Assembly: GCA_031367435.1 (NCBI GenBank)
Contig: JANLPV010000149.1
Span: 1 to 30,918 of the forward strand
Direction: 5' to 3'
From: WLMZ01 sp031367435
GTDB taxonomy: Bacteria; Actinomycetota; Acidimicrobiia; Acidimicrobiales; Ilumatobacteraceae
DNA: 30,918 bases
Shown here: in pieces, positions 1 through 8,662 of the stretch
Layout of the letters: the number at the start of each line of letters is the position of its first letter
How positions within the stretch are numbered: the first letter of the stretch is position 1
Position numbers and translations under genes: made by a program
The notes under the pieces: model-generated
Told to the model about the DNA's origin: nothing
Seen by the model: only the letters and a program-made list of their open reading frames with translations
Database searches by the model: none

Positions 1-377
1 TGCACCTGCCTCGTTGCACTTGCAACTGTGTTTTCTTCATGAATGATGCGAAGTACCTATAGCGCCATTTTTGAATGCGTATTAGGTTGCCTCTAATTCG
101 GAGATTCCGAAGTGGAGCGAAGCATTGATGTGTCCGGCGAACTCCAAGACGACGTGGCGACGTTTACGAACACTGGGGCCAACGCCGAAGACGTATGGCT
201 TGTGTTCCCAAATGTCGATGCACTCCACGCCCTTAACGATCTCGGCGGTTACGGCGAGGTTCACATCAAGGCGAACGCGAACATGTTTACGTCAACAAAG
301 TCGCGGAGCGGGCGGAGGGTGCCGAATGCACGTGCGTTGCGTGCTCGCAGTGAGCTCATTGTGAGCTGGCAGGCGTC
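1..377. other. Left-edge stretch without a supported gene
   Basis: I see no convincing coding region here. Short open frames on both strands lack a good ribosome-binding site and resemble no family I know. The stretch borders a tRNA fragment and a broken EAL gene, so it is most simply read as scarred DNA at the edge of an accessory region. Confidence 0.4.
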
Positions 378-423
378 TGGAGCGCGTGACGGGAATCGAA
401 CCCGAATAGCCAGCTTGGAAGGG
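378..423 (-). other. 3' half of tRNA-Gly(TCC), att-like fragment
   Basis: Read on the minus strand, the segment holds the anticodon loop CTTCCAA, the 3' strand of the anticodon stem (GCTGG), a T arm with loop TTCGATT, the 3' acceptor strand and a terminal TCCA. The 5' half is absent: the bases upstream on the minus strand do not form a D arm or a matching acceptor strand. Similarity begins abruptly at the anticodon loop. Tyrosine integrases commonly recombine in tRNA 3' halves and leave such a fragment at the far end of an integrated element, so this may be an attachment-site scar. No integrase gene lies in the window. A simply decayed tRNA gene is the alternative. Confidence 0.7.
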
Positions 424-584
424 CATGCACCGAAAATTCTCAAAGGATTCTTGACAATCTCAAACAGAGCTGGGCGATGCTTGCCGACGACACCGCAGGT
501 GATCGGATACGAGTCGAAGGCTTGCTATCAAAGTCGAGATGGCGATTCCTTCGTGGGGTAAACGCGACTATGAAGCGTGCCCGA

Positions 585-1089
585 AACGCAATTGCCAGAG
601 ACCCACGACGTGTCATGGAGCACATCGATCTCCTCGAGGCGGCCGGCGTACGGATCAGCCTCGACGACTTCGGCCAGGGTTACACGTCGTTGAGCCAGCT
701 CAACAGTCTGCATGTGCATGAGTTGAAGATCGACCGCGAGTTCATCGCCTCGATGCACTCGCGTCAAGGACAACGTGATCGTTGCGTCGGTGATTGAACT
801 CGGTCATCGCCTTGGCCTGAGCGTAGTGGCCGAGGGAGTCGAGACCGAGCACGTCTTGGATGTACTCCGTTCGCTCGGTTGCGATGTTGCCCAGGGATTG
901 CTGTTTTGCAAGCCGCTTCCTGCTGCCGATGCGCCTGTATCTCGATCGGATCCTGACGCAGGACACCGCTCTCGGCGGTATTTCCTAGCGCGGCAGAGGC
1001 CGCGCTCCCCACGATCCGAGACCGTCCCGACGCACACCGCGAGAGGCGCAAGGGAAACGGTTCAAAATGACCATTTGCTTGATGAATAG
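585..1089 (+). pseudogene. EAL-domain (c-di-GMP phosphodiesterase-like) gene remnant
   Basis: Two overlapping frames together give the C-terminal half of an EAL domain. The first, from about 585, reads through SLDDFGQGYTSL and ELKIDREFI. The second takes over at about 760-775 with VIVASVIELGHRLGL, VVAEGVET and GLLFCKPLP. EAL domains hydrolyse cyclic di-GMP. The N-terminal half with the EAL signature and early metal ligands is missing, and a frameshift separates the two parts, so no active enzyme is expected. The last roughly 50 codons up to 1089 are not EAL-like. Loss of the upstream half next to the tRNA fragment suggests an insertion or deletion boundary. Confidence 0.8.
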
Positions 1090-1234
1090 GGCCCGAATGG
1101 CCCATTGACGCCTTGTCGCGCGTGGTCCTATTGTCGAAAGGCGTTGGGATGTGCGGTGGCGGCCCCCCAACAGCAGGGCTACTGCGTGAGGAGTCTCTTG
1201 ACGGACTCTTGAGCAAAGTACATGACGGGGAGGA

Positions 1235-3082
1235 ATGACAGGCGTGCCCAAGAGTTCGACGTTCGTCAAGCCATTGAAGGCGAGGATTCACCGCCACCAG
1301 CCCTTCGTCCGCTACCTGGCCGATGCAACCGTGTGGGCCCTTGCAATACCCCTTGCCGCGCTATTGCGCTACGACTTCCACGTCGAGCGGGTCAGCTGGC
1401 GCGGCGTCGTGTTGTCGGTGACGCTTGTGCTCTTCGCGCAGTCCGGTTCTGGCTGGATGCTTGGCGTGTACGCGCGTCGCTGGCGCTACGCCAGCATCGA
1501 CGAAGCGCGTGCACTTGTCGTCGCTGTGCTCTCCGTTGCCGCATTGCTCACGGCAGTCATCTGGCGCCCGAGCCACACCGCCACGGTTCCTCGTTCGGTT
1601 CCGTTTCTGGCAGCGAGCCTGATGCTCTCGGGCAGCATGGCTGTGCGCCTCGCATGGCGTTTCCGTCACATGCGTCAGTCGCGGCCCGATGGTGCCGAAT
1701 CGATCATCGTCGTAGGTGCCGGCGATGCCGGTGATCAGATCGTTCGCAACCTGTTGCTGCGTGGCGGCGGTCCATATCTGCCTGTTGCGATTCTCGACGA
1801 CGATTCGAAGAAGAAGAACCTTCGGCTGCATGGTGTGCGCGTCAAGGGAGTGATCGACGACCTCGCCAAGGTGGCTCGCCATCATGGGGCCGCTTCGGTG
1901 TTGTTCGCGATTCCGTCGGCGCCCGACGATCTCGTGAGAAAGGTCTACTCGCTTGCCGAACAGGCCAGGCTCCGCATGCTGATACTGCCATCGGTCACCG
2001 AGATGATCGGCATGCCCGAGGCAACCGACATCAGAGATGTCAACGAAACCGACCTCCTCGGGCGCGAGACCGCGGACATCGATCCTCAGGCCATCTCGCA
2101 CTATGTGGCGGGCAAGCGTGTCCTTGTCACCGGCGCGGGCGGCAGCATCGGCAGCGAGTTGTGCCGTCAACTCGCCCGGTATTCGCCGGCCGCGCTGATC
2201 ATGCTCGACCGCGACGAAAGCGGTCTACACGCGGTGCAACTCAGCATCGAGGGCCGCGCCATGCTCGATTCACCAAACCTCGCGCTTGCCGATATTCGCG
2301 ACCGAGGCCGCCTTGACGAGGTCTTCGAGGCGCATCGGCCGCACGTGGTCTTTCATGCGGCGGCACTCAAACACCTCACGTTGCTCGAACAGGCACCCAG
2401 CGAAGCCTGGAAGACCAACGTCGGCGGCACCGATCAGGTCTTGCAGGCCGCGATCGCCAACGGTGTCGAGAAGTTCGTCAACATCAGCACCGACAAGGCT
2501 GCCAACCCCTGCAGTGTCTTGGGCTATTCGAAGCGGATCACCGAGCGGATGACCTCGCATGCTGCCACCGACGCGAGCGGCATCTTTGTTTCTGTTCGCT
2601 TCGGCAACGTGCTCGGCTCCCGAGGCTCGGTGCTCACCGCGTTCCGTAGTCAGGCAGAAAGAGGTGGACCCATCACGGTCACCCATGCCGACGTGTCGCG
2701 GTATTTCATGACCGTTGAAGAAGCTGTTCGGCTTACCATCTATGCCGGGGCGATTGGAAGTTCGGGCGAGGTACTGGTGCTCGACATGGGCAAGCCTGTC
2801 AAGATTGTCGATGTCGCCGAACGTTTTGCACTGCAATACGATCCGCCCCTCGAGGTCGTGTTCACGGGTCTGCGCGCCGGCGAGAAGATGCACGAAGATC
2901 TCATCGCCGACGGCGAGGTCGACTGGCGCCCTGTGCATCGCCTCATCACCCATGTTCCCGTGCCGCCTTTGTCATACGAGTCGGCAGCGAGCGCGTTGGA
3001 GCTCGATGGCACGGCGAACCGGGATACGTTCCGCGAGGCGTGCGAACTCGAGTCGCTCATGGCAGCGCCAGTACCGCTCTGA
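1235..3082 (+). CDS. Membrane-anchored nucleotide-sugar 4,6-dehydratase (CapD/PglF family)
   Basis: A 615-residue protein, typical of long CapD/PglF/WbpM enzymes that convert UDP-GlcNAc to the 4-keto-6-deoxy sugar. The N-terminal part (about 25-140) has four hydrophobic segments. A first nucleotide-binding fold starts at GAGDAG (161-166). The catalytic SDR domain follows with TGAGGSIGSE (about 300) and STDKAANP...GYSKR (about 420-433). The usual Met of the MG.(S/T)KR segment is Leu here. GGGGAGGA lies directly before the ATG at 1235; an in-frame GTG at 1244 has better spacing and may be the real start. It is followed after 2 bases by a DegT aminotransferase, its expected pathway partner. The family is certain; the exact sugar is inferred from the neighbours. 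Confidence 0.9.
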   Translation: MTGVPKSSTFVKPLKARIHRHQPFVRYLADATVWALAIPLAALLRYDFHVERVSWRGVVLSVTLVLFAQSGSGWMLGVYARRWRYASIDEARALVVAVLSVAALLTAVIWRPSHTATVPRSVPFLAASLMLSGSMAVRLAWRFRHMRQSRPDGAESIIVVGAGDAGDQIVRNLLLRGGGPYLPVAILDDDSKKKNLRLHGVRVKGVIDDLAKVARHHGAASVLFAIPSAPDDLVRKVYSLAEQARLRMLILPSVTEMIGMPEATDIRDVNETDLLGRETADIDPQAISHYVAGKRVLVTGAGGSIGSELCRQLARYSPAALIMLDRDESGLHAVQLSIEGRAMLDSPNLALADIRDRGRLDEVFEAHRPHVVFHAAALKHLTLLEQAPSEAWKTNVGGTDQVLQAAIANGVEKFVNISTDKAANPCSVLGYSKRITERMTSHAATDASGIFVSVRFGNVLGSRGSVLTAFRSQAERGGPITVTHADVSRYFMTVEEAVRLTIYAGAIGSSGEVLVLDMGKPVKIVDVAERFALQYDPPLEVVFTGLRAGEKMHEDLIADGEVDWRPVHRLITHVPVPPLSYESAASALELDGTANRDTFREACELESLMAAPVPL

Positions 3083-3084
3083 CG

Positions 3085-4209
3085 ATGAGCCGCGTCTATC
3101 TCTCATCACCCGACGTCGGCCCGCTCGAACGCGAGGCGCTGCTGCGTGCATTCGACAGCGGCTGGGTCGCGCCTGCCGGCCCCGAACTCGATGCATTCGA
3201 GAACGAGATCTCGGCACTTACCGGTTGGCCCGGCACCGTCGCGCTCTCTAGCGGAACCGCAGCGTTGCATCTCGCGCTGAAGGTTCACGATGTTGGACCC
3301 GGCGACGACGTGGTGGTATCGACGTTCACGTTCGCGGCCACGGCCAACGCGGTGGCCTACTGCGGCGCCAGCCCGGTGTTCGTCGACAGCGAAGCCAGCA
3401 CTTGGAACATGAGCCCGCAATTGCTCGCAGATCACCTCGGTGAGGCCCGCAAAAGGAACAAACTGCCCAAGGCAGTGGTGCTCGTCGACTTGTACGGCCA
3501 GTGTGCCGACTACGACGAGATCGTTCCGCAGTGTCGCGAGCTCGGAATCCCGATCATCGAGGACGCAGCCGAGGCCGTTGGCTCGCACTACAAGGGTCGT
3601 GCTGCTGGAACGCTCGGCGACATCGGTGTGTTCTCGTTCAACGGCAACAAGCTGATCACCACCAGCGGCGGCGGCGCGTTGATCAGCGCCGATACTTCAG
3701 TGACCGACCATGTGCGCTATCTGGCCACCCAGGCCCGCCAACCCGCGGCCCACTACGAGCACACCGAGATCGGGTTCAACTATCGGCTCAGCAATCTGCT
3801 TGCCGCAATGGGTCGTGCACAGCTAGCGCGTCTGCCCGACATGGTCGCCCGACGCCGCCAGATCAACGAAACCTACAGAGACCAGTTCGCCGGTTTGCCC
3901 GGCATGGGGTTCATGCCCATTGCGCCTTGGGGCGGATGGAACAGTTGGCTCACGTGTGTCGTCTTCGACGATCCGGCGATGCGCGATCTGGTGCACCGCT
4001 GCCTCGAAGCCAGCGATATCGAGAGCAGGCCAGTGTGGAAGCCGATGCATCTGCAGCCTGTCTTCGCGGGCAATCACGCGGTCGTCGACGGAACCAGCCA
4101 GGCCTTGTTCGAACACGGACTCTGTCTGCCGAGCGGCAGCGTGCTCCCTCCCGATCAGGTTGACTGGGTGGTCAAGATCGTGCGCGAAACGGTCAGTGTT
4201 GGTTCTTGA
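3085..4209 (+). CDS. DegT/DnrJ/EryC1 sugar aminotransferase (PglE-like)
   Basis: A 374-residue PLP-dependent aminotransferase that would aminate C4 of the 4-keto sugar made by the upstream dehydratase. It shows SSGTAALHLAL (cofactor-phosphate region), DLYGQ, EDAAEAVGS with the ring-stacking Asp, and NGNKLITTSGGG, where Lys189 is the expected Schiff-base lysine. I chose the ATG at 3085, two bases after the dehydratase stop, because MSRVYLSSP is the usual N-terminus of the family; an upstream in-frame ATG at 3040 would only add residues read across the previous gene. With the acetyltransferase at 10476-11129 it fits the bacillosamine pathway. Its 3' end overlaps the convergent phosphatase gene by 17 bases. 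Confidence 0.92.
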   Translation: MSRVYLSSPDVGPLEREALLRAFDSGWVAPAGPELDAFENEISALTGWPGTVALSSGTAALHLALKVHDVGPGDDVVVSTFTFAATANAVAYCGASPVFVDSEASTWNMSPQLLADHLGEARKRNKLPKAVVLVDLYGQCADYDEIVPQCRELGIPIIEDAAEAVGSHYKGRAAGTLGDIGVFSFNGNKLITTSGGGALISADTSVTDHVRYLATQARQPAAHYEHTEIGFNYRLSNLLAAMGRAQLARLPDMVARRRQINETYRDQFAGLPGMGFMPIAPWGGWNSWLTCVVFDDPAMRDLVHRCLEASDIESRPVWKPMHLQPVFAGNHAVVDGTSQALFEHGLCLPSGSVLPPDQVDWVVKIVRETVSVGS

Positions 4210-4810
4210 TCGGGCGTGGCCACGGTGCCGACACCGACAACTTCATGGCCAACTCGTCGAGGTCTGCGGCGACACGTTGCACCTTACGCATCGACTGTCC
4301 GTAGGGGTCGATCACATCGAACGCAGGGTCATCGACCAGAGCCTCGCGTCGATCGCGCCCCTGGCCGAGGGTGGCGAGCCAGCCCGCGAGGTCGCTACCC
4401 GCTTTGTTTGCAGGGATGTGCATGGCGAGCCTGACGATCTCGCGGATCGTAAACGAGCGCGGCCACAACGACGAATTCTCGAAGACCAGATCGCGCAGGT
4501 GTTGACGGGTCATCGTCACGATCAGGTCGCTGCCTTCGGATGCGAGAATCTCGCTGTTCACCTGGCGGGGCCGGTGGGTGTGGATGTCGACGTCGAAGGT
4601 TCGCGCGGCGCGCACAGCCTGCGGATCGACAGGCAGCGAGACCGACTCGAGCCCGGCCGACGCAACCAGCACCTGGGCGTCGCGGCGCGTGAAATACTTG
4701 TCGAGCATGCCGGCGGCCATGGGAGATCGGCACACGTTGGCGGTACAGATCACCAAGACTCGCGCCGCTGCCATGGGCGTGGATGGTATCTTGTCGCCAA
4801 CTCGCATCAC
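4193..4810 (-). CDS. Low-molecular-weight protein tyrosine phosphatase (Wzb-like)
   Basis: The catalytic CX5R loop CTANVCRSP (Cys22, Arg28) near the N-terminus and DPYG with the general-acid Asp168 identify the family. In polysaccharide loci such phosphatases dephosphorylate the tyrosine tail of the Wzc-type kinase and allow chain-length control to cycle. The partner kinase is the divergent gene at 4921, separated by 110 bases that must hold both promoters. At 205 residues it is longer than the usual 140-160; the excess includes an insertion between about 110 and 160. The start may instead be the ATG at 4774 (Met13), closer to the canonical N-terminus. Confidence 0.9.
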   Translation of the reverse strand: MMRVGDKIPSTPMAAARVLVICTANVCRSPMAAGMLDKYFTRRDAQVLVASAGLESVSLPVDPQAVRAARTFDVDIHTHRPRQVNSEILASEGSDLIVTMTRQHLRDLVFENSSLWPRSFTIREIVRLAMHIPANKAGSDLAGWLATLGQGRDRREALVDDPAFDVIDPYGQSMRKVQRVAADLDELAMKLSVSAPWPRPIKNQH

Positions 4811-4920
4811 AGCGGGTGTCAGGCATATGACCTCGCAGCTACCCCTCGCGCATCAACCGACTGCGTGCCGATTGGTGGGGCTTCTCGCGTGGCTCGATCG
4901 GTGAGGGCGTAAACAGCAGT

Positions 4921-6492
4921 ATGGGAACCGAATCCGTTGTTGCTGCGTTGGCCCGGCGTTGGTGGGCCGTGGTTGCGTTCGTGCTTCTGGGTGTTCTTGC
5001 CGGCGCAGTTCCGTCGCCATCCAGTGCCGCCGACAGGGCCACTGTCTGGTCGGCCAGTCATACGTTGTTGTTGTCCGATGCAGCGTCCAGCGATCCAGCC
5101 ACGGCGTCGCGGCTATTCAACCAGCTCCGCCTGTTTGCAGTCGCGGGCGAGGTGCCCAAGCGTGTCGCTACCCAGCTGGGCTATACCGCGACGCCGGCCA
5201 GCCTCGCAGCGCAGGTCACCGTCGAGGTCGATCCGCTCAGCGGAGCACTTCGTATCGCCACGGTTCAGTCCACCCCCGAGGCAGCGGTGTCCATCGCCGA
5301 TGCCTTTGCGGACCAACTCACCACCTACCTTGCCGAGCGCGAGGACAAGCTGATCTCCGACCGGCTCGCCGACACGGTGAAGCGGCTCGACGACCTCAAG
5401 GCCAAGGTCGCAGCTGCGCAGGCCAAGATCGACGCCACCCCAGGCGACACGCTCACGGCGGCCGAACTCGATGCGCTCAACCGCCAGTACAGCGTGGTCT
5501 TCGGCCAATACGACCAGTTGCAGGGCCAGCAGGGAACCTCGAAGCTGATCACACTCGAGACCGCGCAGCCCATCGAGGTGCGGCCCAAGGGTCTGTCGGC
5601 GCCAACGAGCAGATTCAGTCGTGGATTGCTCGGCGGAGCGGTGGGGGTCATGATCGGTATCGGTGCGGCGCTGTTGCTGTCACGCATCGATCGCCGGGTA
5701 CGTACCCGCGCTCAGGCCGAGGCGATCTTCGGTCTGCAGAGCCAGATCGCGATTCCCAACGTCTCGAAGAAGATCAACAGCCCGATCGTGGTGGTCGCCG
5801 GACGACACGATTCGTTGTCCGACGCGTATCGCACGCTGCGTAACGTGGTCGGCTTCGTCGAGGGCGGGGTGGCCGTTGCGGAGCAGCGCGGCCTCGTGAC
5901 GCTCGTGGTTTCGCCGGGCAGTGGCGATGGCAAGACATCAGTGTCATTGAACCTTGCCGCGGCATTCGCCGAGAGCGGTCTCGACACCATTGCCGTGAAC
6001 ACCGATTTCCGTCGGCCGGCGCTGTCCGAACGTCTGCTCGGCGAAATGCCGTCGTCTCTCGCCGGTCGTGCCACTGCCGCGGCGTGGCTGCCCCTCGAAG
6101 ACCTGATCCGCAATACTCGCATCGAGCGGCTCTCTCTTTTCGATCTCGCCGGTATCGAGGGGCCTCCAGGGCAGCTGGCGCGCATCACCTCCGGGCGGGT
6201 GCACGAACTCAGTGCCGCGGCGGGCGCCGTGGTCATCGATACCTCGCCAGTGGGGGCCACGGCCGAAGTGCTCGAACTGGTGCCCCACGCCGACGTCATC
6301 GTGATTGTGGTTCGTCTCGACAGCACCTCGGTCGAGGCCGCAACGCGCACCATCGAGATCTTGCGGGTGCTCACCGAGGCGCACCTACTGCTGGTCATCA
6401 TTGGCGAGTCACGAGAGCGTTCAAAGTATTACGACGACTATGCGCAGGCGCCTCCGCGGGCAGCCCGAGCCAGCCACCCCGCGGTCGGATGA
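4921..6492 (+). CDS. Polysaccharide co-polymerase / BY-kinase fusion (Wzc-like)
   Basis: A 523-residue inner-membrane protein. It has a Wzz-type first membrane segment (about 14-30), an extracytoplasmic region with coiled-coil character (about 140-200), a second membrane segment (about 235-255) and a cytoplasmic P-loop kinase domain. Walker A is PGSGDGKTS (about 332-340) and Walker B is VVIDTSP. The Walker A' segment reads AVNTDFRRP, so the first Asp of the usual DxDxR is Asn. A short tyrosine cluster, YYDDY (503-507), ends the protein and could be the autophosphorylation tail. Such proteins control chain length and export of capsule or exopolysaccharide. The 3' end overlaps the next gene by ATGA, and a phosphatase is divergent upstream. 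Confidence 0.88.
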   Translation: MGTESVVAALARRWWAVVAFVLLGVLAGAVPSPSSAADRATVWSASHTLLLSDAASSDPATASRLFNQLRLFAVAGEVPKRVATQLGYTATPASLAAQVTVEVDPLSGALRIATVQSTPEAAVSIADAFADQLTTYLAEREDKLISDRLADTVKRLDDLKAKVAAAQAKIDATPGDTLTAAELDALNRQYSVVFGQYDQLQGQQGTSKLITLETAQPIEVRPKGLSAPTSRFSRGLLGGAVGVMIGIGAALLLSRIDRRVRTRAQAEAIFGLQSQIAIPNVSKKINSPIVVVAGRHDSLSDAYRTLRNVVGFVEGGVAVAEQRGLVTLVVSPGSGDGKTSVSLNLAAAFAESGLDTIAVNTDFRRPALSERLLGEMPSSLAGRATAAAWLPLEDLIRNTRIERLSLFDLAGIEGPPGQLARITSGRVHELSAAAGAVVIDTSPVGATAEVLELVPHADVIVIVVRLDSTSVEAATRTIEILRVLTEAHLLLVIIGESRERSKYYDDYAQAPPRAARASHPAVG

Positions 6493-7865
6493 GAACGCAG
6501 GTCGCCGTCGCCGGACTCGGTCTCGGCGTGGTGTACATCGTGTTGATGGGGTGGGCGATGATCCACCTCGGTTACGACACTTGGGGTGCGTTCATCGTCA
6601 TCCCGCTGATCGCGATCGTCACAGTGCCGATACTGCGCCGCGTCTTTTCCGGCGAACAAGCCGCCTTGTTTCCAATTGTGTTGTTGGGACTCGGGGCCAA
6701 GTTCGCCGGGTCGTTCGTGCGTTACTGGGTGGCGTTCGACGCCTACGGCGGCTCCAGCGATGCGGCGCGGTATCACAACGTCGGCAAGGCATTGGCCGGC
6801 CTCGTGAGGTCGGGCAGGTTCTCGCCGTTCGAGGTCGTTCCGCGCGGTATCGGCACGCCCTTCGTCGAACGTCTCACGGGCCTGGTGTACACCATCTTCG
6901 GTTCGAGCCGGCTCGCTGGCTTCCTGCTCTTTGGATGGATGGGCTACATCGGCGCGATCTTGTTCGTGCAGGCAGCGATCAAGGCAATTCCCGGTCTGGC
7001 AGGCCGGCGCTATATGGCACTCGTGCTGCTCAGCCCCACCATGGTGTACTGGCCGTCGTCCACCGGCAAAGAGGCGTGGATGTGCCTATGCCTCGGTGCG
7101 GCCTCGTACGGCATGGCAAAGATCTTCGTCGGCGAGAACCGTGTCAGGGCTCTGCTGCTCATCACGGTGTCCATGTTGGGTGGCGGATTTGTGCGGCCGC
7201 ACTTCGCCGCGATCTGGCTGGGCGCCTTCATCGTCGCGCTGGCAGTCGGGTTGTTCACCGAGCGCGCTGCCCGAGGATCTCGGGGCCGCTTCGCAAATGT
7301 GCTGTTGGTGATGGTTGGCATTGTTGGTCTGGTCATCGTCGCCAACGTGACCTTGCGCTATCTCGACCCCAACGGTGGCGAGAATTCGCAGAGCAACGTG
7401 AGCAGCCGCGTCACGGCCATCTTCCAGAGCACCGAGCAGCGCAGCAACGAGGGTGGTTCGGCGTTCAAGACCATCAACACCAGCAGCGTCACCTCGTGGC
7501 CGTACGCAATTGTCCGAACGCTGACACGGCCGATGCTCTTCGAGGCCAACGGCCTGGCCACCTTGCTTCCGGCACTCGAGATGGCCTTCTTCATGGTCGT
7601 TGGTCTGTTCAGTTGGCGTCGAGTCGCTCACGTCATGGTGCTCTGGCGGCGAAGTCCGTATGTCACCTTCGTTCTTGTTGTGTTGTTCATGTTCGGTGTC
7701 GCCTTTGCCAGCATCGGCAACCTCGGCATCCTCACGCGTCAACGCTCACTTGTTGTGCCGTTGCTGTTGTTGCCGCTGTGTCTGCCGCTTCGCGTCGCAC
7801 GCGTCCGGCGACCAGTTCAGCAGATGCCGCACGTGCGCGACCGAGTCGTCGTTGGCGCGTCATGA
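6489..7865 (+). CDS. Polytopic membrane protein, probable Wzy-like polymerase
   Basis: A 458-residue protein with about ten hydrophobic segments and one large hydrophilic loop (about 290-340), the layout of O-antigen/EPS polymerases. Those enzymes join lipid-linked repeat units on the outer face of the membrane. Primary sequence is poorly conserved in this group, so the call rests on topology, on a conserved-looking YWPSSTGKEAW segment (about 187-197) and on position between the Wzc-like kinase and the deacetylase/GT genes. The start is the ATG at 6489, overlapping the Wzc stop (ATGA); a longer open frame upstream merely shadows the kinase gene. Another integral-membrane role in polysaccharide export is possible. 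Confidence 0.65.
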   Translation: MRTQVAVAGLGLGVVYIVLMGWAMIHLGYDTWGAFIVIPLIAIVTVPILRRVFSGEQAALFPIVLLGLGAKFAGSFVRYWVAFDAYGGSSDAARYHNVGKALAGLVRSGRFSPFEVVPRGIGTPFVERLTGLVYTIFGSSRLAGFLLFGWMGYIGAILFVQAAIKAIPGLAGRRYMALVLLSPTMVYWPSSTGKEAWMCLCLGAASYGMAKIFVGENRVRALLLITVSMLGGGFVRPHFAAIWLGAFIVALAVGLFTERAARGSRGRFANVLLVMVGIVGLVIVANVTLRYLDPNGGENSQSNVSSRVTAIFQSTEQRSNEGGSAFKTINTSSVTSWPYAIVRTLTRPMLFEANGLATLLPALEMAFFMVVGLFSWRRVAHVMVLWRRSPYVTFVLVVLFMFGVAFASIGNLGILTRQRSLVVPLLLLPLCLPLRVARVRRPVQQMPHVRDRVVVGAS

Positions 7866-8662
7866 ACGCGCGTGGATTGATCAAGCAGGTGTCCATGGCG
7901 GTCGACAAATTGCGGCCGCCACCGCAGGGCATCGTCGTGCTCATCTATCACCGCGTGGGTGGTCAGTCGGCGAGCGCTGTCGATCTCGATACCGATGTGT
8001 TCGACGCTCAGTTGTGCCACCTGGGCGAACATCATCGGGTGCTCTCGCTGCACGACGCTGTCGAGCACCTTCGTGCTGGCACTGCCACCGATGGCGTGGT
8101 GCTCACCTTCGACGACGGCACCGCTGACTTCGCAGACATCGTGGTGCCTGCGCTGGTGCGCCATGGGCTGCCGGCCACGCTCTATGCGGCCACTCGTTTC
8201 ATCGACGAAGGACTCGACTTCCCATGGGGTGCGTCTCCGCTTTCGTGGTCGGCGCTTCGCGATGCATGCAGCACAGGTCTTGTCACGGTTGGCTCGCACA
8301 CGCATTCGCATTGGCTCCTCGATCGTCTCGAGGCACACAAACTCGACGACGATCTCGATCGGTCGATCAGCCTCATCGGCGAGCACATCGGATACGCGCC
8401 GGCGCACTTCGCGTATCCGAAGGCAATGCCCGGGTCGCATCACGCCGAGGTTGCCGTTCGCCGTCGATTCGAGTCCGCGGCCCTGGCGCAGAGCAGGGTG
8501 AACCGGCCGGGCAAATGCGACCTGCATCGGCTGTGGCGCACACCGGTTCAGCGCAGCGACGACATGCGCATCTTCGGGGCCAAGGCCAACGGCGGACTCA
8601 GGCTCGAGGGCGAATTGCGCGCTCTGGTCGCAAAGGTCAAGTACCGCGGGCAGAGCAGGTGA
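7862..8662 (+). CDS. Polysaccharide deacetylase (NodB-type, CE4)
   Basis: A 266-residue CE4-family protein. Motif 1, LTFDDG (81-86), supplies the catalytic base and metal Asp. Motif 2, HTHSH (146-150), supplies the metal histidines, and AYPKA lies in the motif-3 position. CE4 enzymes remove N- or O-acetyl groups from polysaccharides. No signal peptide or membrane anchor is evident, which would suit action on a lipid-linked or cytoplasmic intermediate, unless the N-terminus is missed. The start is the ATG at 7862, overlapping the previous stop (ATGA); the stop overlaps the GTG of the following glycosyltransferase. It is therefore translationally coupled within the 4921-9831 operon. Confidence 0.85.
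   Translation: MNARGLIKQVSMAVDKLRPPPQGIVVLIYHRVGGQSASAVDLDTDVFDAQLCHLGEHHRVLSLHDAVEHLRAGTATDGVVLTFDDGTADFADIVVPALVRHGLPATLYAATRFIDEGLDFPWGASPLSWSALRDACSTGLVTVGSHTHSHWLLDRLEAHKLDDDLDRSISLIGEHIGYAPAHFAYPKAMPGSHHAEVAVRRRFESAALAQSRVNRPGKCDLHRLWRTPVQRSDDMRIFGAKANGGLRLEGELRALVAKVKYRGQSR

Noticed and set aside
82..264. 60-residue minus-strand open frame
   Set aside because: No recognisable domain, no ribosome-binding site, and located in scarred DNA; cannot be supported as a gene.
112..561. 149-residue plus-strand open frame at the left edge
   Set aside because: It reads across the tRNA-Gly fragment, giving the well-known artefact segment GARDGNRTRIAS, and has no family likeness elsewhere.
6305..7861. 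Very long plus-strand frame running into the deacetylase
   Set aside because: It is the off-frame shadow of the kinase and Wzy-like genes in GC-rich DNA; the deacetylase itself starts at 7862 with an ATGA overlap.
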